The notes below the pieces were generated by a model. The model was not told the origin of the DNA and did not search any database. It saw only the letters and a program-made list of their open reading frames with translations. Of a stretch of 6,903 nt of DNA, positions 5,854 through 6,903 are shown one piece after another. Positions within the stretch are counted from its first letter, which is position 1; each line of letters begins with the position of its first letter. Made by a program: the position numbers and the translations under genes. Source of the stretch: Gammaproteobacteria bacterium (GTDB taxonomy: Bacteria; Pseudomonadota; Gammaproteobacteria; UBA9214); NCBI GenBank assembly GCA_030635865.1, contig DAOVYA010000075.1:1-6903 (forward strand). The letters are read 5' to 3'.

Positions 5854-6903
5854 ATGAAATCCAACCGGACAATCGTTATCACCCTGCTGGGCCTTGTCCT
5901 GTTGGCATTGCTGGTATGGGGGTTCTGGCCCGGCGCGGTGCTGATCGAATCAGCAGTGGCTGTACATGCGCCGCTCAGCGTGACTGTGGAGGAAGAAGGT
6001 CAAACCCGCGTCAAGGATCGCTACGTCATTTCTGCTCCGGTTGCCGGCTACCTGCAACGTATCGCACTGGAGGTCGGGGATACGGTAACCCGGGGGCAGA
6101 CGCTGGCATTGATGGAGCCGCTGCGCCCCGAGGTGCTAGACCCGCGCACCCGTGCACGCGCCGAGGCACAGGTTGCCGCTGCACGCGCCGCCATCAAACG
6201 TGCGGAACAGCAGGTAACCGCAGCACGCGCCGAAGCAAGCTTCGCACGCAGTGACCACGCGCGCAAACAGGAGTTGCAGGAGGGCTCGCTGGTTTCGCGC
6301 GATGCACTGGAGCAGTCCGCCGCGCGTTACCGGGAGGCTGAAGCAGAATTGCGTTCCGCCGGATTTGCAGTAGAGGTGGCACGCCATGAACTGGAGGCTG
6401 CAGAGACGGCATTGCAGTATTCCATTGGCGACAATGGCGAAACGGCAACGGAGACAGTGGCAATCAGGGCACCGGTCGACAGTCGCGTGCTGCAGATTCA
6501 TCGTGAAAGCGAAGGTGTGGTGACGACCGGTGAGCCGCTGCTGGAAATCGGTGATCCGGCCGCGCTGGAAGTCGCCGTGGATGTGCTGTCGGCGGATGCC
6601 GTGCGGATTCAGCCCGGCAGCAAGGTGCAACTACTGCGCTGGGGAGGCCCGCAGGTACTGGAGGCCATAGTGCGAACCGTTGAACCGACCGGCTTCAAAC
6701 ATATTTCGGCACTGGGCGTCGAGGAACAACGTGTCTGGGTTATCGCTGACCTGGTTTCACCGCGTACTGACTGGGAGCAGCTGGGTGACGGCTACCGTGT
6801 CGAGGCGCGCTTTATTCTCTGGCACGCGAACGATGTGCTACAGGTGCCGGCAAGCACCTTGTTTCGACACGATGACGACTGGGCGGTTTTTATCATTGAA
6901 GGC
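5854..6903 (+). CDS. HlyD/MacA-type periplasmic adaptor subunit (3'-truncated by window edge)
   Basis: Membrane-fusion (adaptor) protein that would connect the ABC permease with an outer-membrane channel. The frame is open for 350 codons from ATG 5854 to the last base with no stop. An N-terminal anchor lies at about 7-25 (IVITLLGLVLLALLVWGFW), with no lipobox Cys seen. The first lipoyl half is VISAPVAGYLQRIALEVGDT to LALMEP (58-89). An Ala/Arg/Glu-rich helical hairpin spans about 98-190, with repeated RARAEAQ/AARAEA heptad-like stretches. The second lipoyl half is VAIRAPVDSRVLQIHRESEG to LLEIGD (202-234), followed by the beta-barrel region. The end VLQVPASTLFRHDDDWAVFI (328-347) is the usual start of the membrane-proximal domain, so perhaps 30-60 residues are missing. 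The start is 29 bases after the permease stop; AGGA (5839-5842) is 11 nt upstream. A three-codon frame, ATG AAA GTA TGA at 5846-5857, overlaps the start. The adaptor indicates export, as in MacAB or DevBCA. Confidence 0.92.
   Translation, partial: MKSNRTIVITLLGLVLLALLVWGFWPGAVLIESAVAVHAPLSVTVEEEGQTRVKDRYVISAPVAGYLQRIALEVGDTVTRGQTLALMEPLRPEVLDPRTRARAEAQVAAARAAIKRAEQQVTAARAEASFARSDHARKQELQEGSLVSRDALEQSAARYREAEAELRSAGFAVEVARHELEAAETALQYSIGDNGETATETVAIRAPVDSRVLQIHRESEGVVTTGEPLLEIGDPAALEVAVDVLSADAVRIQPGSKVQLLRWGGPQVLEAIVRTVEPTGFKHISALGVEEQRVWVIADLVSPRTDWEQLGDGYRVEARFILWHANDVLQVPASTLFRHDDDWAVFIIEG

Noticed and set aside
6154..6231. Repeated GCACGCGCC (6154, 6181, 6223) as a DNA repeat array
   Set aside because: The copies are in frame and encode the Ala-Arg-Ala pattern of the adaptor's helical hairpin. 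Irregular spacing fits coding bias, not an array.

Overview
The window looks like chromosomal DNA of a moderately GC-rich Proteobacterium, most likely gammaproteobacterial. This is an inference from base composition, Shine-Dalgarno-led compact genes and the gene families present; no marker gene in the window fixes the taxon. I see no mobile element, RNA gene, CRISPR array or integration scar.

Layout. (1) Bases 2-1288, plus strand: the 3' three quarters of a bacterial family X DNA polymerase (PolX) with the PHP exonuclease domain; its start lies before the window. (2) Bases 1381-1776, minus strand: a small coiled-coil plus DUF2934 protein, convergent with polX and carrying a run of eight G inside its reading frame. 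(3) Bases 2065-2499, minus strand: a host-attachment family protein (COG5622 type, baeRF/eRF1-like fold) with a good promoter and Shine-Dalgarno sequence. (4) From 2712 to the right edge, plus strand: an ABC export operon made of a MacB/LolD-type ATPase, a 787-residue permease with two FtsX-type halves, and a HlyD/MacA-type periplasmic adaptor that runs off the end of the window.

The three operon genes together form an inner-membrane ABC exporter with a periplasmic adaptor, comparable to MacAB or DevBCA. The two permease halves sit on one polypeptide, as in YbbP, instead of forming a homodimer. The substrate cannot be read from the sequence and no outer-membrane channel gene is visible.

The intergenic region 2500-2711 separates the divergent host-attachment gene and ABC operon. 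It has three copies of the 8-mer TAGTCAAC: one overlaps the -35 box of the minus-strand promoter, and the other two form an inverted repeat around the ribosome binding site of the ABC ATPase gene. This is the best candidate for an unexplained regulatory element here. The rest is recognisable family content; I do not see a convincing wholly new system.
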